A DNA stretch of 64,000 nt from Rikenellaceae bacterium (GTDB lineage Bacteria; Bacteroidota; Bacteroidia; Bacteroidales; Rikenellaceae), in assembly GCA_015059965.1 (NCBI GenBank), contig SUZM01000008.1, positions 30,442 to 94,441 of the forward strand. Direction: 5' to 3'. Made by a program: the position numbers and the translations under genes. Positions 26,207 to 35,876 of this stretch are shown here, piece after piece. How positions within the stretch are numbered: position 1 is the stretch's first letter; the number at the start of each line of letters is the position of its first letter. The notes under the pieces were generated by a model. It did no database searches. It had not been told where the DNA came from and saw only the letters and a program-made list of their open reading frames with translations.

Positions 26207-28105
26207 ATGTTTCACCCTATCTGCACACCGCTACTCCTTCTCTTTACTCTTCTTCTCACCCTTCCCGAGCGTTTGGTCGCCCGGGCCGACACCACCCACC
26301 TGGCACACGCGTTACCGATCGAAGAGGTGATCGTTGTGGGATCGGCCCCCGCATCCGACCCTCGGCTCATTGTCCTGAAGGCGACAACCCTCGATCCTCA
26401 ACGCATCAGCGAAAGCCTGAGGCCATCGCTCCTGCCCACGCTGGGCGAGGAGGTGCCGGGGCTCTTTATCACCTCACGCGGCGGGATGGGCTACGGGGTC
26501 TCGACGGGGGCTGCGGGCGGAATCTCCCTGCGCGGCATCGGAGGCTCCCCCACCACGGGCGTTCTGGTGGTCATCGACGGCCAACCTCAACACTCGGGGC
26601 TGATGGGCCACCCCATTGCCGACAATCTGCTCAGTGACGCGGCCGAGCAGGTGGAGGTGGTGCGCGGACCCGCCTCGGCGCTCTACGGCTCGAGCGCCAT
26701 GGGAGGAGTGATCCACATCACCACTCGCAAACCGGCCAAGCAGGGGAGCTCCATTCGCCTGCGGGCGGGCTACGGCTCCCACAACACCTTGGAGAGCAAC
26801 CTGAGGGGTGAACTGCACAAGGGGCGCTTCACCCTCTCCGTCTCAGGGCTCTACAACAGCAGCGAGGGGCACCGCCCCGAGATGGATTTCGAGCAATATG
26901 GCGGCACGCTGAACCTCGGCATCACCCTTGGACCGGGGTGGAGGCTGGGCCTTTCGGGCGAACTCGTCCACTTCAACGCCTCGAATCCCGGAGCCGTCAC
27001 CGCCCCGTTGATCGACAACGACTCGCGCATCACCCGCAGCCGCGCCGCCCTGAACCTCGGGCACCGCCTCGGACGGCTGAGCGGAGAGCTGCAGTTCTTC
27101 TACAACTATGGCCGTCACCGCATCTACGACGGATACCGGGCCGGGGAGGAGCCTCCCGCCTACCGCTTCCACTCGCGGGATTTCATCTGGGGAGCCTCCC
27201 TGCGCGAGCTCTGGCAGCCCCTTCCCACCACACGGCTGAACTTCGGTGTGGAGGGAACGCAGTTTGGTGGCGAGGCGTGGAACCTCTTCCCCGAGCAGGA
27301 GCGCACGGAGCCGATTGCCGACCGCCGGGAGTTGGAGGTGGCGCTCTACTTCGACCTGCGCCAGCAGCTTGCCCGCCGGCTCTTCCTGGAGCTCGGCCTG
27401 CGACTCGACCACCACACACACGTCGGCACGGAGTGGGTCCCGCGGGTGGCCCTCGACCTGCGGCCAACGCCCGACATAGAGCTCACGGCGAGCCTCGGAA
27501 AGGGTTTTCGCTTTCCGACCATCCGCGAGATGTTCCTCTTCCCGGCGCAGAATCCCGACCTGAAGGCCGAACGGCTGTGGAGCTGCGAGGTGGCCTTCAG
27601 GCAACGCCTCAGGCGACTGCGCTACGGCGTGAACCTCTTCGGGATCCGCGGCGACAACCGCATCCAGACCGTGATGATCGATGGTCGTCCGCGCAATGTA
27701 AACTCGGGAAAAATCGAGAATTGGGGCGTGGAGGGCGACCTCTCGTTGGCGGCTGGGCGCGCCTGGAGCCTGAGGGCCAACTACAGCTATCTCAACATGC
27801 GCTACCCCGTTCCGGCAGCCCCCGAGCACAAGCTCTTCTTCGCAGTAGGATTCACCCGAGGCCGCTGGCACCTCGAAAGCGGATGGCAGTACATCGCAGG
27901 GCTCTATACCGACCTCGCCACGGCGGAGAGGCAGGTCATGCAGGAGGATTTTCTATTATGGCACCTGCGGGGCTCGCTGCGCCTGGCCCGATGGTTGAAA
28001 CTCTGGATAAGGGGAGAGAACCTGCTCGCACAACGCTACGAAATCAACGGGGGCTTCCCCATGCCGGGAGCCACCGTAATGGGCGGCGTGGAGGCAAACT
28101 TCTGA
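26207..28105 (+). CDS. TonB-dependent outer-membrane receptor
   Basis: 632 residues from the ATG at 26207, which opens a signal peptide (MFHPICTPLLLLFTLLL ... VARA). The plug domain (about 30-150) contains IEEVIVVGSAP (TonB-box-like), GGISLRGIGG, VLVVIDGQP and EVVRGPASALYGSSAMGGVIHI, all standard. The rest is a 22-strand barrel ending in Phe (GGVEANF). There is no SusD partner and no N-terminal carboxypeptidase-like domain, so it belongs with siderophore, haem or cobalamin receptors rather than polysaccharide receptors. The neighbours (DUF1893 protein upstream, DUF362 and an ECF S-component downstream) suggest import of a metal chelate or vitamin. Substrate not determinable. Confidence 0.9.
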   Translation: MFHPICTPLLLLFTLLLTLPERLVARADTTHLAHALPIEEVIVVGSAPASDPRLIVLKATTLDPQRISESLRPSLLPTLGEEVPGLFITSRGGMGYGVSTGAAGGISLRGIGGSPTTGVLVVIDGQPQHSGLMGHPIADNLLSDAAEQVEVVRGPASALYGSSAMGGVIHITTRKPAKQGSSIRLRAGYGSHNTLESNLRGELHKGRFTLSVSGLYNSSEGHRPEMDFEQYGGTLNLGITLGPGWRLGLSGELVHFNASNPGAVTAPLIDNDSRITRSRAALNLGHRLGRLSGELQFFYNYGRHRIYDGYRAGEEPPAYRFHSRDFIWGASLRELWQPLPTTRLNFGVEGTQFGGEAWNLFPEQERTEPIADRRELEVALYFDLRQQLARRLFLELGLRLDHHTHVGTEWVPRVALDLRPTPDIELTASLGKGFRFPTIREMFLFPAQNPDLKAERLWSCEVAFRQRLRRLRYGVNLFGIRGDNRIQTVMIDGRPRNVNSGKIENWGVEGDLSLAAGRAWSLRANYSYLNMRYPVPAAPEHKLFFAVGFTRGRWHLESGWQYIAGLYTDLATAERQVMQEDFLLWHLRGSLRLARWLKLWIRGENLLAQRYEINGGFPMPGATVMGGVEANF

Positions 28106-28431
28106 GCAATTCACGATTGCTCCTGATGCAATAAATTTGCGGATTTGAATTTTCGGTGCATTGCAACCCTGAAGGTCGGTGCTGACCCACCCCCTAAATC
28201 CCCCGCCTCGGGCAGGGGACTTAGTCAGCCTGACGGCTGAAAAAGAGGACATTTTACACCTTAGGTGTAAAATGACATATAATTACCTTATAGAAATTCA
28301 AAATCAGAGCAACGAACGGTAATAAATATTGCCAACATTGCGCTCGGGAAGGAAATAATTGTGAATCGTGAATCGTGAATTGCAAATTGTTTTGCTATCT
28401 TTGTGAAAAGAATCCATAAAAACGAAAACTG
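28106..28431. other. Repeat-bearing gap between TonB receptor and DUF362 gene
   Basis: Contains the 108-base repeat listed separately (28180-28287), then three GTGAATC units (28361-28379) and a TATCTTTG -7-like element (28396-28403) about 30 bases before the next start codon; no matching -33 is visible. No gene is supported. Confidence 0.6.
28180..28287. repeat. 108-base dispersed repeat, copy A
   Basis: Begins TGCTGACCCACCCCCTAAAT and ends ATATAATTACC. It contains CCCCCGCCTCGGGCAGGGG, the small stem CAGCCTGACGGCTG and the perfect palindrome CATTTTACACC/GGTGTAAAATG. A copy differing at about three positions lies at 51368-51474 in the same orientation. Confidence 0.85.
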
Positions 28432-29301
28432 ATGAAAAGCAAGGTATATTTCTCGCGGGAGATCTCGCCCGCAAAGCTCATAGAGCTCTATGAGGTATTG
28501 GGCCGCAAGGCCGAAGGCAAAGTGGCCGTCAAACTCTCGACCGGCGAACCCGGAGGCCACAACTTCCTGCAGCCCGCCCTGATCGGGGATTTGGTACGAA
28601 AGTTGAACGGTACGATCGTCGAGTGCAACACCGCCTACGGAGGCGGCCGAGCCGACACCGAGAGCCACCTCAAGGCGGCGGCCGACCACGGCTTCACGGC
28701 CATTGCTCCCGTGGAGATCATGGATGCGGAGGGCGAGGCCGAACTGCCCGTCGCAGGCGGAAAGCATCTGAAGGTCGATATCGTGGGGAAAGGCTACCTC
28801 AAGTACGACTTTACGGTGGTGCTGTCGCACTTCAAGGGGCACCAGATGGGCGGCTTTGGCGGCGCGATCAAGAACATCTCGATCGGCATCGCCTCCTCGG
28901 CCGGCAAGGCGTGGATTCACACCTGCGGCCAACAGCGCAAGATCAACTGGCGGGAGCTGCCCGAGCAGGAGGATTTTCTGGAGGCCATGGCCGAGGCGGC
29001 CAAAGCCGTTGCTGACCACTGTGGCGAGAAGATCCTCTACATCAACGTGGCGAACCGCCTCTCGGTGGATTGCGACTGCAATGCCCACCCCGAGGAGCCG
29101 AAGATGGGGGATATCGGCATCCTCTCATCGCTGGATCCGGTGGCCCTGGACCGCGCCTGTACCGACCTGGTGCGCTCGTCCGATGACCCGGGCAAGAGAC
29201 ACCTGATCGAGCGCATCGACTCGCGCAAGGGAATGCATACGCTCGATTGGGCCGAGCAACTCGGCATGGGCAGCCAGGAGTATGAGTTAATTGAACTATA
29301 G
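28432..29301 (+). CDS. DUF362-domain protein
   Basis: 289 residues. The segments VAVKLSTGEPGGHNFLQP, ECNTAYGGGRADTESHLKAA and VVLSHFKGHQMGGFGGAIKNISIG are the core of DUF362, a domain often fused to ferredoxin modules and implicated in iron-sulfur or flavin chemistry. Here there is no CxxCxxCxxxC ferredoxin motif; the remaining cysteines are scattered, with a DCDCN pair near 217-221. Many relatives are annotated only as hypothetical. The next gene, an ECF S-component, starts 33 bases later, so both are likely in one unit. Family call is good, role unknown. Confidence 0.78.
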   Translation: MKSKVYFSREISPAKLIELYEVLGRKAEGKVAVKLSTGEPGGHNFLQPALIGDLVRKLNGTIVECNTAYGGGRADTESHLKAAADHGFTAIAPVEIMDAEGEAELPVAGGKHLKVDIVGKGYLKYDFTVVLSHFKGHQMGGFGGAIKNISIGIASSAGKAWIHTCGQQRKINWRELPEQEDFLEAMAEAAKAVADHCGEKILYINVANRLSVDCDCNAHPEEPKMGDIGILSSLDPVALDRACTDLVRSSDDPGKRHLIERIDSRKGMHTLDWAEQLGMGSQEYELIEL

Positions 29302-29334
29302 CAGATAAAGAACCACTATAAATTACCAATATCC

Positions 29335-29847
29335 ATGAAAACAACTGCACTAAAACTCTATTCGCCGGGCTTTGCCGAAATGCGCACCTGGCTTGCGGCC
29401 GCCGCCTTTGTCGGGGCCAACATCCTGCTTCCGCAGCTCGTACACCTGCTGCCACAAGGGGGTGCAACATGGCTCCCGATCTACCTCTTTACGCTTGTGG
29501 CCGCCTATAAGTACGGTTGGAAGGCGGGTCTGCTGACCGCCCTCCTCTCGCCTACGATCAACCACCTGCTTTTCGGCATGCCTGCGGCCGGAGTCTTACC
29601 CGCAATTCTTGTAAAATCTTCGCTGCTCTGCTTCGCTGCCGCCTATGCCGCCCATCGCTGGCAAAAGGCCTCGCTCGTTCTGCTCCTGGGCGTTGTGGTC
29701 GCCTATCAGCTCGCAGGATCGCTCTTCGAGTGGGCCTGGACGGGGAACCTCTATAACGCCCTGCAGGATTTCCGCCTGGGTATCCCCGGCATGCTGCTCC
29801 AGATCTTCGGCGGCTGGTGGCTTCTGAACCGCCTGCTGCGCAAGTAA
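29335..29847 (+). CDS. Membrane protein resembling an ECF transporter S-component
   Basis: 170 residues with about five or six transmembrane helices (WLAAAAFVGANILLPQLV, LPIYLFTLVAAYKYG, GLLTALLSPTINHLLFG, LPAILVKSSLLCFAAAYAA, LVLLLGVVVAYQLAGSLF, IPGMLLQIFGGWWLLN). The size, the helix pattern and the AAxKxGWKAGLLTALLSP loop are those of substrate-binding S-components of ECF vitamin and metal importers. No EcfT or EcfA genes are adjacent, so it would use a shared energising module. Followed by a clean bidirectional terminator. Substrate unknown. Confidence 0.65.
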   Translation: MKTTALKLYSPGFAEMRTWLAAAAFVGANILLPQLVHLLPQGGATWLPIYLFTLVAAYKYGWKAGLLTALLSPTINHLLFGMPAAGVLPAILVKSSLLCFAAAYAAHRWQKASLVLLLGVVVAYQLAGSLFEWAWTGNLYNALQDFRLGIPGMLLQIFGGWWLLNRLLRK

Positions 29848-29875
29848 GGGGCGACGCGGGACAACCTTATTCAAC

Positions 29876-29907
29876 AAAAAAAAGACGGGAAATCCCGTCT
29901 TTTTTTG
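29876..29907. terminator. Bidirectional intrinsic terminator
   Basis: A-run, GACGGGA, loop AA, TCCCGTC, T-run: it works on both strands, ending the ECF S-component transcript from the left and the rubredoxin transcript from the right. Confidence 0.9.
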
Positions 29908-29920
29908 CTGTTGGAAGAGG

Positions 29921-30082
29921 TTACTCGATGGCCTCGAAATCCTCTTTGGTGGCACCACACAGGGGGCAGGCCCAATCGTCGGGCAGGTTCTCAAAGGGGG
30001 TGCCGGCCGGAATACCGTTCTCGGGATCACCCACGGCGGGATCGTAGATCCAGCCACAAGGAATACATCTGTACTTTTTCAT
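29921..30082 (-). CDS. Rubredoxin
   Basis: A 53-residue single-iron electron carrier. The two knuckles are CIPCGW (Cys6, Cys9) and CPLCGA (Cys39, Cys42), with the aromatic YDP and the Trp38 of DDWACPLC that pack the core; length and all landmarks match classic rubredoxins ([15 protein letters not shown]). ATG at 30082, stop at 29921. It is transcribed toward the shared terminator and stands alone, separated from queA by about 80 bases. Rubredoxins in anaerobes usually feed reductases that remove oxygen or peroxide; no partner gene is adjacent. Confidence 0.95.
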   Translation of the reverse strand: MKKYRCIPCGWIYDPAVGDPENGIPAGTPFENLPDDWACPLCGATKEDFEAIE

Positions 30083-30163
30083 CTTTAATAATTTAGGGGT
30101 TTAATAATTTAGGGGTTTTAGTTCTCTTTCCGCAAAAGGCACGCCAAAATTCTTTTCCTCCGA

Positions 30164-31366
30164 TCAGCGCATCAAGAGCGAAGAGTCGCCATAGCTCAGG
30201 AAGCGGAAATCGTGTCCGAGGGCGTAGTCGTAGATGCGGTGCCAATCCTCGCCCACATAGGCCGAGACCAGCAGGAGCAGAGTCGATTTGGGTTGGTGGA
30301 AGTTGGTGATGATATTTTTCACGATACGGAAGCGATAACCCAGGGGGGTGATCATGATCTGCGTTGCAGCCTTCAGGCGCTCCAACCCCTTGAGTTCCAT
30401 ATATGCTATGAGAGTATCCAGCACCTGCTCGCCGCCAAACTCCTCGGGCAGGTCGTAGAGCTCCCACTGTCCCACCACCTCGCCGGCAGGCTCCCGACCC
30501 TGGCGGATGCGCCAGGCTAAGGCCGAGAGCGACTCGAGGGTTCTCACCGAGGTTGTCCCCACCGCCACGACACGTCCGATCTTCTGCCGGAGTGCCCTGA
30601 GGGTCTGAAGCGTGATCTCGAAATGCTCCGTATGCATCGCATGCTCGGAGGCATCCTCGGCCTTCACGGACAGGAAAGTGCCGGCTCCGACATGGAGGGT
30701 AACCTCCTCAAAGCAGAATCCGCGCTCCCGCATCGAAGCGATCAGTTCGGGGGTGAAGTGCAGGCCTGCCGTGGGAGCGGCCACCGACCCCTCAAATTTC
30801 GAGTAGACGGTCTGGTAGCGCGTGTTGTCGATCGCCTCGCTTTCGCGATTCAGATAGGGCGGGATGGGGATGCGACCCAACGCCTCGAGCAGCTCCCCGA
30901 AGGTGCGATCGGCCGTCCAGCGGAAGCGCACCAGATGCTCACGCTCCCCGCGCTCGACCATCTCAGCCTCGAGGCGCTCAGCCCGCCCATCGAGTTCGAA
31001 ACAGATCTCCAGCACCCCCTCCTTCCACTTCTTCAGGTTGCCGACAATGCAACTCCACACGCACTCGCCCTTTACGGAGAAGGCGTGCTCGTAGTCGGCC
31101 GGCGCATGAGGCTCCAGGCAGAAGACCTCGACCCGCGCCCCCGAGGGTTTATGCATGATGATGCGAGCCCGAATCACCTTCGTATTGTTGAAGACGAGCA
31201 TCGATCCCTCGGGCAGCTGATCCGCGAGGTGCGAGAAACGGCTCTCCCGAATCTCGCCTTGGCGATAAACCAAAAGCTTTGAGGCCGAACGCTCGGCCAA
31301 CGGGAATTTGGCAATGCGCTCCTCGGGCAACGGATAGTCATAGTGGCTGATCTCTATTTTTTGCAT
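30164..31366 (-). CDS. queA: S-adenosylmethionine:tRNA ribosyltransferase-isomerase
   Basis: Makes epoxyqueuosine in tRNA from preQ1 and the ribosyl moiety of SAM. From the ATG at 31366 the protein has 400 residues: ISHYDYPLPEERIAKFPLAERSASKLL at the N-terminus, AAPTAGLHFT (about 215) and the C-terminal NFHQPKSTLLLLVSAYVG (about 365) are diagnostic. The frame continues 17 codons upstream, but the family start and the promoter favour 31366. About 40 residues longer than the E. coli enzyme, through loops in the middle of the chain. Assignment is secure. Confidence 0.94.
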   Translation of the reverse strand: MQKIEISHYDYPLPEERIAKFPLAERSASKLLVYRQGEIRESRFSHLADQLPEGSMLVFNNTKVIRARIIMHKPSGARVEVFCLEPHAPADYEHAFSVKGECVWSCIVGNLKKWKEGVLEICFELDGRAERLEAEMVERGEREHLVRFRWTADRTFGELLEALGRIPIPPYLNRESEAIDNTRYQTVYSKFEGSVAAPTAGLHFTPELIASMRERGFCFEEVTLHVGAGTFLSVKAEDASEHAMHTEHFEITLQTLRALRQKIGRVVAVGTTSVRTLESLSALAWRIRQGREPAGEVVGQWELYDLPEEFGGEQVLDTLIAYMELKGLERLKAATQIMITPLGYRFRIVKNIITNFHQPKSTLLLLVSAYVGEDWHRIYDYALGHDFRFLSYGDSSLLMR

Positions 31367-31389
31367 AGCTTTTCGTCTGCTTTTTGCCA

Positions 31390-31418
31390 CAAAGGTAAAG
31401 ATAAATTCAGAATTCAAA
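31390..31418 (-). promoter_or_regulatory. Promoter of queA
   Basis: Minus-strand -7 TACCTTTG (31390-31397) with a TTTTG at 31415-31418 as -33, spacer 17, slightly short. The -33 again lies in an AATTCAAAATT segment. Leader about 17 bases. Confidence 0.6.
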
Positions 31419-31752
31419 ATTAAGAAAAGAAATTTTTTCTTTTCTACTGCAGCGCCCTCTTATTTGCTTTTGTCGAAAATTCTTCATAACTTGCAACCGA
31501 TAACCAAAAAATTTCCGCCTATGAGAACCGTACCCCAACAACTGCTCTCCTAAGTTCCGGAAGCTGTCCGAAAGAGTGTGAAGTGTGTGATTCGCTTGTC
31601 CGATCACCAAACTTGCGCCCTTACAACAATCTATTTGCAGATTATACAAAATAGGTCAATTCAGACCAATATGTTCTAAAGCAGAGGATCCTGAAACCAA
31701 AGGCAATCGCACATTTGAAAATCTTGAGGGCTCATGAAAAGTTGTTCAAATT
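31419..31752. other. Gap between queA and a secreted-protein gene
   Basis: No gene supported. Contains a degenerate copy (about 31545-31602) of the CTCCCCTAAGTT ... GTCCGGAGGAC ... GTGTGTGA repeat found intact at 41.4 kb, here CTCTCCTAAGTTCCGGAAGC. The rest is AT-rich without a recognisable promoter. Confidence 0.55.
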
Positions 31753-32436
31753 ATGAAAAAAATATTATTCGTTTTAGCAATATTGTCGTATTCACAGGCA
31801 ATCTTTTCTCAGATGCAGTTTTCTGATTATAAGGATGATATGCGAATTCAAATAGGGAATATTACTTATAAAACCGATATCGGGAAAGCAGCCATCATGG
31901 ACCAACTGGGCAAAGTTGGGGTGATCCTTGAGGACGAGAAAAATTTCCGAATGGGAGGCAGTCAATATGCCGACGGGAGTCCGGTCATATATTCTCCCAA
32001 TATGGAGGAGGTGGCAGAGATCATCATTCCGCGTGAGTACTATCATCGTACCCTCCATGAAGCCATGCGATCAGCATTCACGAAACAAGAGTTGATTGAT
32101 CACCCTAAAAATTTTGTCGTCTTATATGTTGTCGTCGATTCGGAAGGGGCGATTTTGGAGACATCCACCTACTATCGTATATCTAAAGATTATGTGATTC
32201 AACCCGAGCAGATTGCTGCACTGGAGTCATCCATTCGCAAGAACCTGAAATTTGAAGTGACGACAAGGGCCAATAACTTTAACTATTTCGAAGGCGAATT
32301 TTTCCTGTTTTTCCAAGAGTTTATCGAGGATATGCCCGAAATTATACTGAAGGAAGAAGAGGGGTCGTTTGGCGATCTGCCCTACGTTGAAGGCGGCAAC
32401 CTGACCGGCCCGCCCAAGGCTGGCGGAGGCAATTAA
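31753..32436 (+). CDS. Secreted protein of unknown function, AT-rich
   Basis: 227 residues beginning with a signal peptide (MKKILFVLAILSYSQAIFSQ, cleavage about 20). The mature part is mixed alpha/beta (YVVVDSEGAILETSTYYRIS, LESSIRKNLKF) and ends in an acidic then Gly/Pro-rich tail (YVEGGNLTGPPKAGGGN). I do not recognise the family. The segment FVVLYVVVDSEGAI with RKNLKFE resembles the layout of small TonB-C-like domains in secreted Bacteroidota proteins, but this is weak. The gene is clearly lower in GC than its neighbours and stands alone between two repeat-rich gaps, which points to separate acquisition. A strong terminator follows. Confidence 0.75.
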   Translation: MKKILFVLAILSYSQAIFSQMQFSDYKDDMRIQIGNITYKTDIGKAAIMDQLGKVGVILEDEKNFRMGGSQYADGSPVIYSPNMEEVAEIIIPREYYHRTLHEAMRSAFTKQELIDHPKNFVVLYVVVDSEGAILETSTYYRISKDYVIQPEQIAALESSIRKNLKFEVTTRANNFNYFEGEFFLFFQEFIEDMPEIILKEEEGSFGDLPYVEGGNLTGPPKAGGGN

Positions 32437-32454
32437 CATAGCATACACTGCTTC

Positions 32455-32491
32455 GGCCGGACTCTTCGGGGTCCGGCCGGTTCTTTTTTTT
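32455..32491 (+). terminator. Intrinsic terminator
   Basis: Stem GGCCGGAC/GTCCGGCC with loop TCTTCGGG and a following T-run, 18 bases after the stop codon of the secreted protein. Confidence 0.9.
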
Positions 32492-32675
32492 GGGGGGGGG
32501 TGAGAATGGTAGGGGCAGTAGAGGCAATAGGGGAAATAGGGGCGATATTACGAAGAAAAGACCTAAGATTTTACCGCTGGATATTACCACCGTCACCACA
32601 AATACCACGAATGCCCTTAATGCCCCTTTAATTGTGAATTGTGCATTTTGAATAGAAATAATTGCTCGTTGCTCA

Positions 32676-32705
32676 TTGCTCATTGCTCATTATTTTGTAC
32701 CTTTG
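32676..32705 (+). promoter_or_regulatory. Promoter of nadB, partly built from a tandem repeat
   Basis: -33 TTG (32676-32678), 19-base spacer, -7 TACCTTTG (32698-32705). The TTG is part of the CATTGCTCATTGCTCATT array. Transcription start near 32711, leader about 20 bases. Confidence 0.7.
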
Positions 32706-32730
32706 CGTGTTCAATCAACCAACGGCAGTG

Positions 32731-34290
32731 ATGAAAACCGACTATTTAGTCATCGGCTCAGGCGCAGCCGGCCTGAGCTTTGCTCTCAAAGCAGCCGAGA
32801 GCGGAGAGGTAACCATCGTCACCAAGGGTGAGATGGTCGAGGCCAACACCAATTATGCCCAAGGCGGTATCTGCTCGGTAACCTACGCCCCCGACACCTT
32901 CGAGAAGCACATCGAGGATACGTTGGTCTGCGGCGCCGGGAAGTGCGACCGCGAGGCCGTGGAGCTGGTGGTGCGCAGCGCACCCGGGCAGATCGAGGAG
33001 CTCATCCGCTGGGGCACCCGTTTCGACAAGACCCCCGATGGGCGTTTTGACCTCCACCGCGAGGGCGGCCACTCCGAGCACCGCATCCTCCACCACAAGG
33101 ACCTCACGGGAGCCGAGATCGAGCGCGCCCTGATCGAATCGGTCAAGGCGCACCCCCGAATCACCGTCCTGGAGCACCACTTTGCCATCGACCTCCTGAC
33201 CCAGCACCACTTGGGCGAAATCGTCACGCGCCACACCCGCGGCCTGGCCTGCTTCGGAGCCTATGTGCTCGACACCAAGACCGACGAAATCAAGACCATC
33301 CTGGCGAAGTTTACCGTCGTGGCCGCCGGCGGTTGCGGCAACATCTACAACACAACGACCAACCCCACGGTAGCCACCGGAGACGGAATTGCCATGTGCC
33401 ACCGCGCCAAGGCGATCACCAAGAACATGCAGTACATCCAGTTCCACCCCACGGCCCTCTACCACCCGGGTGAGCGCCCCTCGTTCCTCATTACCGAGGC
33501 GATGCGCGGCTACGGGGCGATCCTCAAACTCAAAAACGGCAAGGAGTTCATGGACAAGTACCACCCCATGAAATCCCTGGCTCCGCGCGATGTGGTGGCC
33601 CGCTCCATAGACCATGAGATGAAGATCCGCGGCGAAGAGTTTGTCTACCTGGATGTTACGCACCTGCCCGCCGAGGAGACCCGCAAGCACTTCCCCAACA
33701 TCTACGAGAAGTGCCGCTCGATCGGCATCGATATCACGCGCCAGATGATCCCCGTCTGTCCGGCGGCCCACTACTGCTGCGGTGGCGTGGTGGTGAATAG
33801 CCATGGCGAGTCTTCGATCCGCCGCCTCTACGCCTTGGGCGAGAGCTCCTGCACGGGACTGCATGGAGCCAACCGTCTGGCCTCGAACTCGCTGATCGAG
33901 GCGATCGTCTATGCCGACCGCGCCGCAAAGCATGCGGCCAGCCTGATCGACAAGGTGGAGTTTCAGGAGGGGATTCCCGATTGGAATTTCGAAGGGACGG
34001 CCGAGGCCGAGGAGATGGTTCTCGTCCTGCAGAACCGCCGCGAACTGCAGGCCATCATGTCGAACTACGTCGGCATCGTGCGCTCGAACCTGCGCTTAGA
34101 GCGCGCCATGAAGCGCCTGGCCATCATCTGGCAGGAGACCGAGGGACTCTACAACCGCACGCGCCCGAGTCGCGAGCTCTGCGAGCTGAGAAACATGACC
34201 GCCGTAGCCTACCTGACCATCAAGCAGGCCCGCGAATGCAAAGAGTCGGTCGGACTCCACTATACCATTGATTATCCCCCTCAAAAATAG
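32731..34290 (+). CDS. nadB: L-aspartate oxidase
   Basis: Oxidises aspartate to iminoaspartate with FAD, first step of de novo NAD synthesis; in anaerobes fumarate can be the acceptor. I start at ATG 32731, downstream of the promoter; earlier in-frame codons are repeat sequence. The protein has 519 residues: [13 protein letters not shown] (FAD, 9-21), NTNYAQGGI (about 43), [19 protein letters not shown] (about 110), HPTALYHPG (about 245), and the C-terminal helical domain shared with fumarate reductase flavoproteins. The catalytic Arg lies in [11 protein letters not shown]. nadA and nadC are not in the window. prfC follows two bases after the stop. Confidence 0.94.
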   Translation: MKTDYLVIGSGAAGLSFALKAAESGEVTIVTKGEMVEANTNYAQGGICSVTYAPDTFEKHIEDTLVCGAGKCDREAVELVVRSAPGQIEELIRWGTRFDKTPDGRFDLHREGGHSEHRILHHKDLTGAEIERALIESVKAHPRITVLEHHFAIDLLTQHHLGEIVTRHTRGLACFGAYVLDTKTDEIKTILAKFTVVAAGGCGNIYNTTTNPTVATGDGIAMCHRAKAITKNMQYIQFHPTALYHPGERPSFLITEAMRGYGAILKLKNGKEFMDKYHPMKSLAPRDVVARSIDHEMKIRGEEFVYLDVTHLPAEETRKHFPNIYEKCRSIGIDITRQMIPVCPAAHYCCGGVVVNSHGESSIRRLYALGESSCTGLHGANRLASNSLIEAIVYADRAAKHAASLIDKVEFQEGIPDWNFEGTAEAEEMVLVLQNRRELQAIMSNYVGIVRSNLRLERAMKRLAIIWQETEGLYNRTRPSRELCELRNMTAVAYLTIKQARECKESVGLHYTIDYPPQK

Positions 34291-34292
34291 TT

Positions 34293-35876
34293 ATGACTTT
34301 ACAGGAAGAGATTACAAGAAGACGCACCTTTGCGGTGATTGCCCACCCCGATGCCGGTAAGACAACCCTTACCGAGAAGCTCCTGCTCTTCGGTGGCGCC
34401 ATCCATGTGGCCGGAGCCGTCAAGAGCAACAAGATCAAGAAGGGAGCCACCTCCGACTTCATGGAGATCGAGCGCCAGCGCGGTATCTCAGTGGCCACCT
34501 CCGTGATGGGATTCGAATACAAAGAGCGCAAGATCAACATCCTCGACACGCCAGGTCACGAGGATTTTGCCGAGGATACCTACCGCACGCTGACCGCCGT
34601 GGATTCGGTGATCATCGTCATCGACGGTGCGAAGGGTGTCGAGTCGCAGACCCGCAAGCTGATGGAGGTCTGCCGCATGCGCAACACACCGGTTATCGTC
34701 TTCATCAACAAGCTGGACCGCCCCTGCAAAGACCCCTTCGACCTGCTGGACGAGGTGGAGAACGAACTGAAGATCCGGGTGCGCCCCCTCTCCTTCCCCA
34801 TCTCGAGCGGCGACACCTTCAAGGGGGTGTATAACATCTACGAGGAGCAGCTCTCGCTCTTCACCTCCGATGAGCGCCAGACGGCCGATGCCTCGACCGT
34901 GGAGATCAAAGACCTCACCGCCCCCGAATTGGCCCACCATGTCGGCGAAAAGTTTGCCCAACAGCTGCGCGAGGATGTGGAACTCGTGGAGGGCGTCTAC
35001 GACCCTTTCGAGCGCGAGGAGTACCTGGCCGGCCGCTTAGCCCCGGTCTTCTTCGGCTCGGCCGTGAACAACTTCGGCGTGCGCGAGCTCTTGGAGTGCT
35101 TCATCCGCATCGCCCCCTCGCCCCGCCCCGCCACCACCGAGAGCCGCCCCGTGGAGCCCTCGGAGCCCAAGCTCACAGGATTTGTCTTTAAGATCCATGC
35201 CAACATGGACCCCAACCACCGCGACCGCATCGCCTTCCTGAAGATCTGTTCGGGCGTCTTCGAGCGCAACAAGAACTACCTGCATGTGCGCAGCGGCAAG
35301 CAGCTCAAATTCTCTTCGCCGACAGCCTTTATGGCCGAGAAAAAGTCGGTCATCGACTTCGCCTACCCGGGCGATATTGTCGGTTTGCACGACACGGGCA
35401 ACTTCGCCATTGGCGACACCTTCACCGAGGGCGAAAAGCTGAAATTCACGGGCATCCCCTCCTTCTCACCCGAGCAGTTCCGCTACATTGAGAACGCTGA
35501 CCCGCTGAAGTTCAAACAGTTGGCCAAGGGTATCGACCAGCTGATGGATGAGGGTGTGGCCCAGCTATTTACCTCAAACCTCAACGGCCGTAAGATCATC
35601 GGCACGGTGGGCGCCCTGCAGTTTGAGGTGATTCAGTATCGACTGGAGCATGAGTACGGAGCCAAGTGTCGCTGGGAGCCGATCTCGATCCACAAGGCCT
35701 GCTGGATTCGCAGCGAAAACGCCGAGCAGCTGGCCGACTTCAAGCGCCGCAAGCACACGAATATGGCTGTCGATAAGCACGGAAGAGATGTCTTCCTGGC
35801 CGACACGAGCTATGCGTTGGCCCTGGCGCAGGAGAACTTTAAGGATATACAATTCTATTTTACCTCCGAATTCTAA
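34293..35876 (+). CDS. prfC: Peptide chain release factor 3
   Basis: GTPase that recycles RF1/RF2 after termination. The 527-residue protein has G1 AHPDAGKTT (17-25), the switch region with [14 protein letters not shown] (about 64-77), G3 DTPGHEDF (about 89), G4 NKLD (about 144) and G5 SGD, then the EF-Tu-like domain II and the RF3-specific C-terminal domain. PrfC family and length are typical. It starts two bases after nadB, likely translationally coupled. Its TAA is the left edge of a long palindromic element. Confidence 0.95.
   Translation: MTLQEEITRRRTFAVIAHPDAGKTTLTEKLLLFGGAIHVAGAVKSNKIKKGATSDFMEIERQRGISVATSVMGFEYKERKINILDTPGHEDFAEDTYRTLTAVDSVIIVIDGAKGVESQTRKLMEVCRMRNTPVIVFINKLDRPCKDPFDLLDEVENELKIRVRPLSFPISSGDTFKGVYNIYEEQLSLFTSDERQTADASTVEIKDLTAPELAHHVGEKFAQQLREDVELVEGVYDPFEREEYLAGRLAPVFFGSAVNNFGVRELLECFIRIAPSPRPATTESRPVEPSEPKLTGFVFKIHANMDPNHRDRIAFLKICSGVFERNKNYLHVRSGKQLKFSSPTAFMAEKKSVIDFAYPGDIVGLHDTGNFAIGDTFTEGEKLKFTGIPSFSPEQFRYIENADPLKFKQLAKGIDQLMDEGVAQLFTSNLNGRKIIGTVGALQFEVIQYRLEHEYGAKCRWEPISIHKACWIRSENAEQLADFKRRKHTNMAVDKHGRDVFLADTSYALALAQENFKDIQFYFTSEF

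Noticed and set aside
26207..28105. Polysaccharide utilisation locus around the TonB receptor
   Set aside because: No SusD, no glycoside hydrolases and no hybrid regulator are adjacent, and the receptor lacks the N-terminal domain common in SusC.
32662..32730. Upstream in-frame extension of nadB (MLVAHCSLLI...)
   Set aside because: It is repeat and promoter sequence; the conserved FAD-binding start begins at 32731.
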